Below are positions 1 through 8,624 of a DNA stretch of 44,708 bases, piece by piece. Below the pieces are notes generated by a model that saw only the letters and a program-made list of their open reading frames with translations, was not told the DNA's origin and made no database searches. The stretch comes from a bacterium (GTDB taxonomy: Bacteria; Krumholzibacteriota; Krumholzibacteriia; LZORAL124-64-63), in contig JAGRNP010000024.1 of the NCBI GenBank assembly GCA_020440705.1, positions 1 through 44,708 on the forward strand, read 5' to 3'. The translations under genes were made by a program, and so were the position numbers. Position 1 is the first letter of the stretch. The number at the start of each line of letters is the position of its first letter.

Positions 1-510
1 AACACCACGAACTTCGTGCACCCGATCGGTGAGCTGGGTTCGACCGTCGCCGCCACCTACAACGCCTACGTCAGCAGCGACAACCTGACCGGCGGCACCG
101 CGGCCACGGCCTACATGGGCCTGGTTCCGTTCGAAGCCGTCAATGCCGACCTCGGCCTGGTCGACCCCGGGAACTACTCCCAGGGCCCCACGGGCGTCGA
201 CGAAGTCATGTGCCTGAGCTGCCACCGCGCCCACGCCTCGGCGTTCGGCGACGCGGCCCGCTGGGACATGGCCGAGACCTTCCTGGTCGACTCCCACCCC
301 GCCGACACCGACATCGGGTTCGTCCAGTCGGACGTCGACAACAAGTACTACGAGTACACCTTCGTCACCAACCAGCGTTCGCTCTGCAACAAGTGCCACG
401 CCAAGGACTTCGGAGACTCGGGCTTCGACGAGCCGGGCGGACTGCCCCCGGGCGAAACCGTTCCGCACGGCGGCGGCGGCAGCAAGTACCCGGCACGGCA
501 CCGCTTCTGA
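1..510 (+). CDS. Multihaem c-type cytochrome, C-terminal fragment (doubled CXXCH)
   Basis: The frame is open from the first base, so the 5' end lies outside the window; the GTG at 16 is just an internal Val. Two haem-binding CXXCH motifs are visible, CLSCH (bases 211-225) and CNKCH (385-399). Their surroundings (CLSCHRAHAS and SLCNKCH) match the doubled-CXXCH type of multihaem cytochrome. Extra histidines (HPIGE, SHPAD) could be distal haem ligands. Such proteins are exported and carry electrons in the periplasm or at the cell surface; the signal peptide and probably more haem motifs are upstream. About 55 residues separate the two motifs, more than in the compact form of the domain. It ends in a Gly/His-rich tail and converges on miaA across a hairpin. 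Exact family and partner are unknown. Confidence 0.75.
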   Translation, partial: NTTNFVHPIGELGSTVAATYNAYVSSDNLTGGTAATAYMGLVPFEAVNADLGLVDPGNYSQGPTGVDEVMCLSCHRAHASAFGDAARWDMAETFLVDSHPADTDIGFVQSDVDNKYYEYTFVTNQRSLCNKCHAKDFGDSGFDEPGGLPPGETVPHGGGGSKYPARHRF

Positions 511-529
511 GAACCGACGGGAGCGGCAA

Positions 530-559
530 CGACGGGGCGGCCGGGCGGCCGCCCCGTCG
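530..559. terminator. Shared hairpin between convergent cytochrome and miaA ends
   Basis: A perfect inverted repeat has arms 530-543 and 546-559 (CGACGGGGCGGCCG and its complement). It realistically folds as an 11-bp stem with an 8-base loop. It sits midway between the cytochrome stop (510) and the miaA stop (600), followed on the plus strand only by a short GCTTTG. It is placed to end transcription from both sides, but the T-tract is weak. Confidence 0.6.
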
Positions 560-599
560 GCTTTGCGGGGAGCGGATCGGGTGAACCGCAGCGGCCGGT

Positions 600-1538
600 C
601 TAGGTGCTCCCGCCGAGCCGGGCGACGAGACGCCCGAGCAGGGCCGGGTCGTCGGGTGACCAGGTGCCCTCCCGGGCGAGATGACGGAACATGGTGCGCT
701 GCCGTTTGGCGTACTGGCGGGTGGCGAGGACGATCGCGGGCGCGAGGTCGTCGCGGGCGAGTTCTCCCCTCTTCCAGGCCACGATCTCGCGGTAGCCGAT
801 GGTCTGCAGGCCCGGGGAGTCGTCGGCGTGGGCGGTCAGGGCGGCCTCCGTTTCCTCGATCCAGCCGGACCCGAGCATGGCCGCCGTGCGGGCCGCGATG
901 CGCGCGTCGAGATCGGGCACGGGGCGGGCCAGCACGAAGGCGGGGAAGGTCAGGCCGAGCGCCGGGTCCGGCTCCTGGGAGGCGGTCAGGTCGGTCATGG
1001 TGCGGCCGCTGACGAGGAAGATCTCCAGGGCCCGCTGGCTGCGGTAGCGGTCGTTCGGGTGGATGCGCGCGTGGGAGGCCGGGTCGGCCGCCGCGAGCCG
1101 GCGCCGGATCTCGTCGGCGGGCAGGGGCTCGAGTTCGGCGCGCACCGCGGCCAGGGACGCCGGGCTGTGGCCGGGGATCGTCATGAAGCCCTCGCGCAGG
1201 CCGGTGAGGTAGAGGCCGGTGCCCCCCACGAGGATCGGCACGCCGCCGCGCGCGGTGATCTCGCCGTGGACCCGGACGAAGTCGGCGCGGAAACGCTGGG
1301 CGTCGTAGGTCGCGCGGGGCGAGAGGAAGTCGATCAGGTGATGCGGGCAGACGGCGCGTTCGGCGGACGTCGGCTGGGCGGTGCCGATGCGCAGGCCGTG
1401 GTAGACCTGCCGGCTGTCCAGGCTGATGACCTCCAGGGGCACGCGGCGGGCCAGGGCCGTGACCAGGGCCGTCTTGCCCACTGCGGTGGGGCCGACCAGG
1501 GCCGGGCAGGCGGTTCCCGGTGCCACGGCCGCTCCCAT
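600..1538 (-). CDS. miaA: tRNA dimethylallyltransferase MiaA
   Basis: Transfers a dimethylallyl group to N6 of A37 in tRNAs reading UNN codons, making i6A37, the substrate of MiaB, which is also encoded in this window. The 312-residue product has the N-terminal P-loop GPTAVGKT and the family signatures SLDSRQVYHGL and IGTAQP. It also has VGGTGLYL and, near the C-terminus, QTIGYREI and RQYAKRQRTMFR. Length is normal for the family. The ATG at 1538 lies one base after the mutL stop (TGA-G-ATG), so translation is probably coupled to mutL. It is the last gene of its unit, ending just before the hairpin at 530-559. Confidence 0.96.
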   Translation of the reverse strand: MGAAVAPGTACPALVGPTAVGKTALVTALARRVPLEVISLDSRQVYHGLRIGTAQPTSAERAVCPHHLIDFLSPRATYDAQRFRADFVRVHGEITARGGVPILVGGTGLYLTGLREGFMTIPGHSPASLAAVRAELEPLPADEIRRRLAAADPASHARIHPNDRYRSQRALEIFLVSGRTMTDLTASQEPDPALGLTFPAFVLARPVPDLDARIAARTAAMLGSGWIEETEAALTAHADDSPGLQTIGYREIVAWKRGELARDDLAPAIVLATRQYAKRQRTMFRHLAREGTWSPDDPALLGRLVARLGGST

Positions 1539-1539
1539 C

Positions 1540-3393
1540 TCACGTGCGCCCGAAGCGCTTCTCCAACTCGGCGAGGGAGAATTGGATCAGGGTCGGACGT
1601 CCGTGGGGACAGCTGAGGGGCGTGTCGGTGGCGAAGAGCTGGTCGACCAGGTTCTGCATCTCGGGCACGGTCAGGGGTTCGCCGGCCCGCACGGCGCCGT
1701 GGCAGGCGTAGCTCGCCAGCAGGTCGACCTGGTTCTCACGGCTGGGCTGGTCGTCCCAGGCGAGGTCGTCGAGCATGTCGAGCAGGAGCTGGCCCTCGTT
1801 CCAGTTCTTCAGGCTGGCCGGGATGCCCTGCACCAGGATGCTCTGCCCGCCGAAAGGCTCGATGGTGAAGCCCATGGACGCGAGCTGCCCCGCATGGGCC
1901 TGCCACGCCTGCACCTGGCCCGGCGTCAGCTCGAGGTGGGCCGGGAAGAGCAGCTGCTGGGTCGGGACGCCGAAGCCGCCCTCGGCCTCGACCGCCTTCT
2001 TGGCCTCGTTGTAGAGGATGCGTTCGTGGCTGTTGTGCTGGTCGATGAGCACGAGCCCGCCGCGGATCTGGGTGACGATGTAGGTGCGGTGCAGCTGCCA
2101 GAACGGCGCCGAGTGGAGCGGCGGCTCGCTGGCACCGGACCAGACGCGGTCGTCGCCGTCCTCCCCCGTCGCCCGCGGCCGCAGGGCCGCCGCGCCGAAG
2201 AGTTCGCCCTGCCCCTGCGGCACGCCCTTGTACTCGTAGCCCGCCGAGGCGCCGCGCTGGAAGTAGCGGCGCAGGTAGTCGTCCTGGGCCTGGGCGACCC
2301 GGGCCGGCGAGTCGGGCTCGTCTTCGTCGGCGGCGCCGCGGCCGTCCCAGGGCCGCAGGTCGTCGGCGCGGCGCAGGCTGAGTCCCTCGGCGAGGGCCTT
2401 CTTGAGCATGCCGAAGATCTCGCGCTCGAGCAGCAGCCGGACCTCGGTCTTGGCCGGATGCACGTTCACGTCGACCTCGCCGGCGGGCACCTGCAGGAAG
2501 GCGATGACGACCGGGAAGCGTCCGGCCGGCACGACCTCGCGGTAGGCCTGCACGATGGCCTGGCTCAGGGCGCGGTTCTCCACCGGCCGTCGGTTGATGA
2601 AGAGGAACTGCTGCTCGCGGTTGCCGCGGGTCCAGGTGGGGCGCGAGGCGAGACCGCCGATGCTGAAGCCCCCCTTCTCCAGCTCGAAGCGGGCCAGGTG
2701 GGTCATGACCGAGCCACCGAGCAGGTCGCGCACGCGGTCGGTGAGGCTGGTGGCCGGCCGCAGGTCCAGGGCCACGTCCCGGCCCGAGCGCACGAGCCAG
2801 CGCACGTCCTGGTGGGCCAGGGCGAGCTGGGTCAGCAGCTTCATGATGGCGCGCTTCTCGGCCTGGGCCGTCTTCGTGAATTTCCGGCGGGCGGGCGTGT
2901 TGTAGAAGAGATCGCTGACGGTGATCGTGGTGCCGCGGTTGCGGGGCGCCGGTTCGCGCCGCACCAGCTCGCCGCCCTCCAGCTCGATCAGTCCGCCGAG
3001 CTCCTCGTCCTCGCAGCGGCTGACGCAGCGCACGCGGCTGACCGAGGCGATCGAGGCGAGGGCCTCGCCGCGGAAGCCGAAGCTGCCGACCTGCATGATG
3101 TCGGCCGCCGCGGCGATCTTGCTCGTGGCGTGCCGCTCGAAGGCCAAGGGCAGTTCGGCGAAGGGGATGCCATGGCCGTCGTCCTCGATGGTCAGGCTCG
3201 TCAGGCCGCCGTCCTCCATGGTGATCGTGAGGCTGCGGGCGCCGGCGTCGAGGGCGTTCTCCACGAGCTCCTTGACGATGGAGGCGGGCCGTTCGATGAC
3301 CTCGCCGGCGGCGATGCGGTCGATGGTGGCGTTGTCCAGCACCCGGATCCGACGCGGACGTCGGCCGGGACCTTGGGCGGCTTCGCGGGCCAT
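1540..3393 (-). CDS. mutL: DNA mismatch repair protein MutL
   Basis: Couples MutS mismatch recognition to strand incision and removal. The 617-residue product has the N-terminal GHKL ATPase motifs (IAAGEVIERP, ELVENALDAGA, DDGHGI, GFRGEAL). The C-terminal dimer/endonuclease domain carries ACHGAVRAGE and CPHGRPT. The endonuclease metal motif reads DQHNSHERILYN instead of the usual DQHAxxExxxxE: the Ala and the last Glu are both Asn, with a Glu one residue further on. The CPHGRP motif argues that the nuclease fold is kept. The start is set at ATG 3393, after AAAGG. A longer open frame reaching 3486 runs into the promoter and is rejected. An in-frame ATG at 3405 is the alternative. Upstream is the GAF/pseudo-GGDEF gene; miaA follows after one base. 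Confidence 0.95.
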   Translation of the reverse strand: MAREAAQGPGRRPRRIRVLDNATIDRIAAGEVIERPASIVKELVENALDAGARSLTITMEDGGLTSLTIEDDGHGIPFAELPLAFERHATSKIAAAADIMQVGSFGFRGEALASIASVSRVRCVSRCEDEELGGLIELEGGELVRREPAPRNRGTTITVSDLFYNTPARRKFTKTAQAEKRAIMKLLTQLALAHQDVRWLVRSGRDVALDLRPATSLTDRVRDLLGGSVMTHLARFELEKGGFSIGGLASRPTWTRGNREQQFLFINRRPVENRALSQAIVQAYREVVPAGRFPVVIAFLQVPAGEVDVNVHPAKTEVRLLLEREIFGMLKKALAEGLSLRRADDLRPWDGRGAADEDEPDSPARVAQAQDDYLRRYFQRGASAGYEYKGVPQGQGELFGAAALRPRATGEDGDDRVWSGASEPPLHSAPFWQLHRTYIVTQIRGGLVLIDQHNSHERILYNEAKKAVEAEGGFGVPTQQLLFPAHLELTPGQVQAWQAHAGQLASMGFTIEPFGGQSILVQGIPASLKNWNEGQLLLDMLDDLAWDDQPSRENQVDLLASYACHGAVRAGEPLTVPEMQNLVDQLFATDTPLSCPHGRPTLIQFSLAELEKRFGRT

Positions 3394-3405
3394 GTTGCCT
3401 TTCAT
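3391..3405 (-). promoter_or_regulatory. mutL initiation site, ATGAAAGGCAACATG
   Basis: Two in-frame ATG codons 12 bases apart flank AAAGG, which can act as Shine-Dalgarno for the downstream ATG. Exactly the same 15-mer begins scpA (22614-22628), so either the ribosome site or an MKGNM N-terminus is shared. Confidence 0.5.
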
Positions 3406-3485
3406 TCCGTTGCGGGCTCTTTCCTGGGGAGGCGGCGGTCCGGTCTCCAGCCGGCCGCGCGAGGGGCGATTTGTCCGAGCAGCCA

Positions 3486-3514
3486 AGGTTAAACGGGGCG
3501 GCCGAAGGCGTCAA
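3486..3514 (-). promoter_or_regulatory. Promoter of mutL-miaA
   Basis: Read on the minus strand, a TTGACG -35 (3514-3509) is separated by exactly 17 bases from a TAACCT -10 (3491-3486). This predicts a start near 3479 and a leader of about 85 bases before mutL. It lies in the 190-base gap after the GAF-protein gene, so mutL-miaA can be expressed independently of mutS. Confidence 0.7.
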
Positions 3515-3583
3515 CCGGGGTTGGGCGCGCGGCCGCGGCGACGGGGGGAATTTCCGGGGATAAGTGGACCTGGCGGGCGGGAA

Positions 3584-5830
3584 TCAGTCGGCCAGCGCGT
3601 CGAGCACGTTGGCGATCAGCGCTTCGGGCGTCTCCCCGCCCCCGGGATAGACCCGGGTCGCGCTGCGGACGGTCAGGTCGGCCAGGCCGGTGGCCTGCCG
3701 GAGCACCTCGGTCACGCGGTGCTGCAGTCGGGCCAGGGACTGGATGTCCTCGGGAACGATCACCAGGATGGTGCCGTCCTGCAGGCAGCCCGTGTGGTCG
3801 GTGCTGCGCAGGCGGCGGTCGATGATCGCGACCACGTCGGCGGGGCCGAGACCGGCGTCGCTCTCGAGCCGGAAGGCGGCGAGGCCGAGCATGGTGTGGT
3901 AGCGGTCGCAGCGGTCCATCTCCCGCTGCAGGATGCCGGCCAGCGTGTCGCGCGTCAGACCCGCCAAAGCCGGGGCCGCGGCGGGTTCCAGACGGTCGAC
4001 GATGGCCTCGGTGTCGGCCTCGCTGATGGCGGGGCGCTTCTCCTCCGGCACGTGCAGCAGCGGCAGCAGGCGGCGGGCGAACAGGGCGTCGAACTCGGTG
4101 AATCCGGCGCCGTCCAGGGGGTGCAGCCGGCGCTTGTCCAGCAGCACCAGGCCCGGGAACGGGTTGCGGTCGTCCAGGGGCACGACCAGCAGCGAGCGGG
4201 TCAGGGCGCCGCCGGCCACCTCGAGCACAGTGGTCTGCCAGCCGGCCCGACCGGCCTCGGTGAGCAGTCGCACCGCTTCGAGGCGCAGGGCGTCGTCGTC
4301 CTCGTCGTCGCCGTCGCCACCGGGCAGGGTGTCGTCGCTGCCGGTCAGGAGCAGCGCCTGGCTGGCCCCCGTCAGGCGGCAGGCCGCCTGCAGGACGCGG
4401 TCGCGGAAACCCGCGGCGCCGGCGCTGCGGGCCAGCTCGCTGAGCGCGGCGGCCAGGGTCGTGAGGCGGTCGACCTGGTCGGCCGTGGCCGCGCGGTCGA
4501 GGAAGCCCGTCAGGTGCCGGTTGATGAGGTAGATGATCTCGGCGCTGACGGCGTGGAACTGGTGCGCCCGCGCCGGGCTGGCGAAGCCGAGGGTCAGCAG
4601 GGCGCGCAGGGGTTCCCGCCCCACCGGCAGGTGGAAGATCGTCAGCGGGCTCGCCGCGGGGCTGTCCGGATCACCGGGACGCAGCACCGCGGGACGTCCC
4701 GAACTGAGCACCTCCGCCTTGCGGGCGGGAGGCGGCGACTCGTAGCCCGTCTCCTCCGGTCCGGCCCAGAAGAGGTCGCCGTCGCTGGTGAGCACCTCCA
4801 GGCGCGCCAGTTCGGCGCCGGCCACGTCCTGCAGGTCGAGGGCCCAGTCGCACAGGGTCGAGGCCACCGACTGGGGATGGCCCGTGTCCCGGTGCAGGTC
4901 GCGGTCGATGCGCCGGAAGAGCTCGCTGTCACGGGCGAGCTGCAGGCTGAGGAACCGGTCCAGGATGAGGCCGAAGCGGTGGGTCAGGCTCTGGATCGTC
5001 TCGAGGGCCTTGCGGTCGAGGGCGGCCTCGCCGGCGTCGGTCGAGACATTGACCACGCCGAGCACCTGGCCGCTCCAGAGGATCGGGGCGCAGATGGCCT
5101 GGCTGATGGCCGAGCGGTCGCGGCGGGCGCCCGGATGGCGGTTGTCGCCGATGAACTCGGCCTTGCGGGTCTGGGCCACGCGGCCGGCGATTCCCTCGCC
5201 CAGCCGCACGCGCGTGGTGTGCATGGTGTGCTGGCTCAGGCCGTAGGCGAAGGCCACGTACAGCTCCTCGGAGCGGTCGTCGAAGAGCATGATCGAGCCG
5301 GAGCTGGCGCCGGTGGCCCGGGTGGCCAGGCCCAGCAGCCAACGCAGCAGGCTCTCGCGGTCGAGGGCCTCCTCGATGCGGCTGAGGGTGCGGTGGATGG
5401 CCGCGGTCTCGCGCTCGAGCAGCTCGTCCTCGGTGGTGACGACCTCGGCGAGGCTGTCGAGGGTGGCGCCGGCGGGGGTCGGACGACGGTCCGGCTCGGG
5501 CGCCAGGCGCGGCCCGTTCAGCAGGGCGGCGAATTCGCGCGCGCCGATGGTCTCGAGCCCGTGTTCGGCGGCGGCGTCGAGGAAGAAGGCGACCTCGTCG
5601 TTGCGGGGCGGGTGCACCAGCCAGGCGGCGCTGCCCGGCGTGAGTTCGGCGAGATCCTTCACGACCCGCACGCCCATGATCTCCGCGAGGCCGGCGCCGA
5701 GGGACGAGCCGGTGCGGTCGGCCACCGCCACCAGCCGGGCATCCCGACGGGCCGACACCTCGGCCAGCAGGGAGAGCTCCTCTTCCCCGGGGCACACGAG
5801 AACGACCGGCCATTTGATGATGTCTGCCAT
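3584..5830 (-). CDS. Multi-GAF protein with degenerate C-terminal GGDEF domain
   Basis: A cytoplasmic signalling-type protein of about 748 residues with no signal peptide or membrane segment. Residues 1-110 look Rossmann-like (VVLVCPG, AVADRTGSSLGAGLAEIMG). A GAF domain covers about 140-295 (GEGIAGRVAQT, then APILWSGQVLGVVNV). Two weaker GAF-like regions follow at about 310-455 and 460-610. The last 110 residues follow the GGDEF layout (RCDRYHTMLGLAAFRL, then a putative RRLRSTDHTGCLQDGT turn). The catalytic GG(D/E)EF is replaced by QDGTI, so diguanylate cyclase activity is not expected. ATG 5830 was preferred over 5839 because GGGAA precedes it. It lies between mutS and mutL in the same direction. 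Ligand and function are unknown. Confidence 0.8.
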   Translation of the reverse strand: MADIIKWPVVLVCPGEEELSLLAEVSARRDARLVAVADRTGSSLGAGLAEIMGVRVVKDLAELTPGSAAWLVHPPRNDEVAFFLDAAAEHGLETIGAREFAALLNGPRLAPEPDRRPTPAGATLDSLAEVVTTEDELLERETAAIHRTLSRIEEALDRESLLRWLLGLATRATGASSGSIMLFDDRSEELYVAFAYGLSQHTMHTTRVRLGEGIAGRVAQTRKAEFIGDNRHPGARRDRSAISQAICAPILWSGQVLGVVNVSTDAGEAALDRKALETIQSLTHRFGLILDRFLSLQLARDSELFRRIDRDLHRDTGHPQSVASTLCDWALDLQDVAGAELARLEVLTSDGDLFWAGPEETGYESPPPARKAEVLSSGRPAVLRPGDPDSPAASPLTIFHLPVGREPLRALLTLGFASPARAHQFHAVSAEIIYLINRHLTGFLDRAATADQVDRLTTLAAALSELARSAGAAGFRDRVLQAACRLTGASQALLLTGSDDTLPGGDGDDEDDDALRLEAVRLLTEAGRAGWQTTVLEVAGGALTRSLLVVPLDDRNPFPGLVLLDKRRLHPLDGAGFTEFDALFARRLLPLLHVPEEKRPAISEADTEAIVDRLEPAAAPALAGLTRDTLAGILQREMDRCDRYHTMLGLAAFRLESDAGLGPADVVAIIDRRLRSTDHTGCLQDGTILVIVPEDIQSLARLQHRVTEVLRQATGLADLTVRSATRVYPGGGETPEALIANVLDALAD

Positions 5831-5941
5831 GGTTCCCATCGGAGCGGGCGTTGCGGCGCTGCGGGCGCGCCCGGCGCTCCAGCTCGCCGGACGGGCCCAA
5901 TCCTCGACTTCCTTCCGGTTTTCGGCCGCCGCCGCAAGGGA

Positions 5942-8620
5942 TTAATCGGAAAGTTCCCGCTTGATCCGGGCCAGCCACATGAAGGCGTCCATCGGGCTGA
6001 TGGATTCGAGGTCGAGGCCCTTGAGGGCGTCCAGGGCGTCGCGCTCCGATTCGTTGAAGAGGCTGAGCTGGGCCCGCGGCCCGCGCGAACCCGCGTCGGC
6101 GGCGAGGGAGGCCCCGCGCGGTCCGGCCACGCGGGCGTCGTGGTCGCGCCGATCGGCCGAATCGAGGCTGTCGAGGATGGTCTGGGCCCGGCGCAGCACG
6201 CCCTCGGGCAGGCCCGCGAGGCGCGCCACGTGGATGCCGTAGCTCTTGTCGCTGCGGCCCCGGCCCACCGAGTGCAGGAAGATGATCCGGCCCTCCCACT
6301 CCTTCACCTCGAGCTGCAGGTTCACCAGGCCCGGCAGGTCGCCCTCCAGATCGGTCAGTTCATGGTAGTGGGTGGCGAAGACCGAACGCGGCCGCGGGCC
6401 GTCCCGGTCGGAGAGGAACTCGGTGATGGCCCAGGCCAGGCTCAGGCCGTCGTAGGTCGAGGTGCCGCGCCCGATCTCGTCGAGGATGACGAGGCTGCGT
6501 CCGGTCATCTGGTGGAGGATGTGCGCCGTCTCGCTCATCTCCATGTAGAACGTCGACTCGCCCCGGGCCAGGTTGTCGCTGGCGCCCACGCGGGTGAAGA
6601 TGCGGTCGACGACACCGATGCGGGCCGAGCGGGCCGGCACGAAGCTGCCCGCCTGGGCGAGCAGCGTGATCAGGGCGACCTGGCGCAGGTACGTGCTCTT
6701 GCCGCCCATGTTCGGGCCCGTCAGCAGCAGCACCTGGTTGTCGTCGTGGCCGAGCACCGTGTCGTTGGGGATGAAGTCGGAGGTGAGGAGCTGCTCGACC
6801 ACCGGGTGGCGTCCCCCCTTGACGACGAGTTCGAGGGACTCGTCGCAGTGCGGCCGGCAGTAGCCGTGGCGCTCGGCCAGGGTGGCGAAGGCGAGCATCA
6901 GGTCGACGCCGGCCACGAGCCGGGCGGCGAGGTTCAGATCGGCCAGGCGGGCGGTGACGCGCCCGATCAGGGCCTCGAAGAGGGCGGTCTCCAGGCGCGT
7001 GGCGGCCTCTTCGGCCTCGAGGATGGTGCTCTCGGCCTCCTTCAGTTCGCCCGTGACGTAGCGGCAGGCGTTGACCAGGGTCTGCTTCTGCTCGTAGTGG
7101 TCGGGGACCTTGTCCACGTGCTTCTTCGTAACCTCGAAGTAGTAGCCGAACACCTTGTTGAAACCCACCTTCAGGGTCGGGATGCCCGTGGCCTCCCGCT
7201 CGCGCCCCTGCAGTCCCGCCAGGAAGCCCTTGCTGTCGGCGCTCACGGCCCGGAAGCGGTCGAGCTCGGCATCGACGCCGGCGGCGATGAAGCCGGGTTT
7301 GCGCACGTGGGCCGGGGCGTCGTCGGGAATCGTGGCCAGGATGTCGGCCGCGAGCGCGGCGAAGTCGGGCAGATCGGCGGCCCAGGCGACGACCGGACCC
7401 GCCGGCGCGCCCTCTGCCGCGGCCCGACCGCGGATCCCGTCGACGGCGGCGAGGGTGGCGCCGAACTGGCGCAGGGCGGACGGCCCGATGCGGCCGTTGG
7501 CGGCGCGCGCGGCGAGGCGGTCGATGTCCCCCACGCGGCGCAGCCGGTCGCGCAGATCGTCGCGCCAGGTGCGCGCCGCCAGGCAGGCGGCGACGCCCCC
7601 GTGCCAGGCATCCAGTTCGTCCAGGTCGGTCATGGCCTCGGCCAGTCGCATCTCGAGCAGGCGCCGGCCCATGGCCGTCAGGGTCGCGTCCACGTGGTGC
7701 ACCAGGGTCCCCGGGCCGCGATCGCCGCGGAACGAGCGGAAGATCTCGAGGTTGCGCAGGGTCTCCTCGTCGAGCACGAGGCGGTCGCCGCGGGCACTGA
7801 AGCGGAGGGTCGTGACCTGCTCCGGACGGCGCTTGCCGAGGGTCGCGAGGTAGCGCAGGATGGCGCCGGCCGCCGTGCAGGCCGGTTCGCGATTCGCCTC
7901 CTCCAGGCCGAAGGCGGACAGGCTGGCCGTGGCGAAGTGGTCGGTCAGGGTCTGGCGCGCGAAGCCGGGATGGTACCAGGCGGCGTTGGCCTGGTTGACG
8001 ACGACGTCCGGCAGGGCGGTGCGCCAGGCCTGCACCCGCTCGGGCGACGTGTCTTCGGCGACGATGACCTCGCGCACGGGGTGGCGCTGGCAGAGACTCT
8101 CGAGCGACACGTTCTCGGCCCCGCAGCGGAAGTCGCCGGTGGAGGCGTCCAGCAGGGCCCAGCCGTCCCAGCCGCCCTCCCGCGGCACGTAGGCCAGGCA
8201 GTAGCGGCCGCTGTTGCCGCTGAGCAGTTCGGGCGCCGTGGCCGTGCCGGGGCTGATGACCTCGACCACCTCGCGCCGGACGAGCCCCTTGGCCGTGGCG
8301 GGATCCTCGACCTGCTCGCAGATGGCCACGGTGAGGCCGGCCTCGATGAGCCGGGCGAGGTAGGTGTCCAGGGCGTGGTAGGGCACACCGGCCAGGGGCA
8401 CCGGATGGGCCGACTTGGCGTCGCGGCTGGTCAGGGTGACGCCGGCCACCTCGGCGAGGGTCTGGGCGTCCTCGAAGAAGGTCTCGTAGAAGTCGCCCAT
8501 GCGGAAGAGCAGCAGGGCGTCGGGGTGCTCGCTCTTGATCTCGAGGTACTGGGCGAGCATGGGCGTGACCTTGGCGGCGCCCCCGCCGGCTCTGGCGCCG
8601 CCTGTGGACGAGCCGCCCAT
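5942..8620 (-). CDS. mutS: DNA mismatch repair protein MutS
   Basis: Recognises mismatches and small loops and, with ATP, recruits MutL. The 892-residue protein carries the mismatch-contacting Phe-x-Glu in FRMGDFYETF near the N-terminus. The core and clamp domains follow (FGYYFEVTKKHVDKVPDHY, about 490-510). The C-terminal ATPase has Walker A GPNMGGKST (about 633), the ST(x)Y signature RGESTFYMEMSE and Walker B LVILDEIGRGTSTYDG (about 705-720). Length and domain order are those of bacterial MutS1. ATG 8620 follows the upstream TPR-SPOR stop by four bases with a GGGAA ribosome site. The first 17 residues are Gly/Ala-rich and lie outside the conserved fold. MutL is encoded 2.5 kb downstream. 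Confidence 0.97.
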   Translation of the reverse strand: MGGSSTGGARAGGGAAKVTPMLAQYLEIKSEHPDALLLFRMGDFYETFFEDAQTLAEVAGVTLTSRDAKSAHPVPLAGVPYHALDTYLARLIEAGLTVAICEQVEDPATAKGLVRREVVEVISPGTATAPELLSGNSGRYCLAYVPREGGWDGWALLDASTGDFRCGAENVSLESLCQRHPVREVIVAEDTSPERVQAWRTALPDVVVNQANAAWYHPGFARQTLTDHFATASLSAFGLEEANREPACTAAGAILRYLATLGKRRPEQVTTLRFSARGDRLVLDEETLRNLEIFRSFRGDRGPGTLVHHVDATLTAMGRRLLEMRLAEAMTDLDELDAWHGGVAACLAARTWRDDLRDRLRRVGDIDRLAARAANGRIGPSALRQFGATLAAVDGIRGRAAAEGAPAGPVVAWAADLPDFAALAADILATIPDDAPAHVRKPGFIAAGVDAELDRFRAVSADSKGFLAGLQGREREATGIPTLKVGFNKVFGYYFEVTKKHVDKVPDHYEQKQTLVNACRYVTGELKEAESTILEAEEAATRLETALFEALIGRVTARLADLNLAARLVAGVDLMLAFATLAERHGYCRPHCDESLELVVKGGRHPVVEQLLTSDFIPNDTVLGHDDNQVLLLTGPNMGGKSTYLRQVALITLLAQAGSFVPARSARIGVVDRIFTRVGASDNLARGESTFYMEMSETAHILHQMTGRSLVILDEIGRGTSTYDGLSLAWAITEFLSDRDGPRPRSVFATHYHELTDLEGDLPGLVNLQLEVKEWEGRIIFLHSVGRGRSDKSYGIHVARLAGLPEGVLRRAQTILDSLDSADRRDHDARVAGPRGASLAADAGSRGPRAQLSLFNESERDALDALKGLDLESISPMDAFMWLARIKRELSD

Positions 8621-8624
8621 GATC

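Noticed and set aside
4-600. Arg-rich plus-strand frames at 210-584 and 563-1012
   Set aside because: They overlap the cytochrome or run antisense to miaA and show only GC-biased composition.
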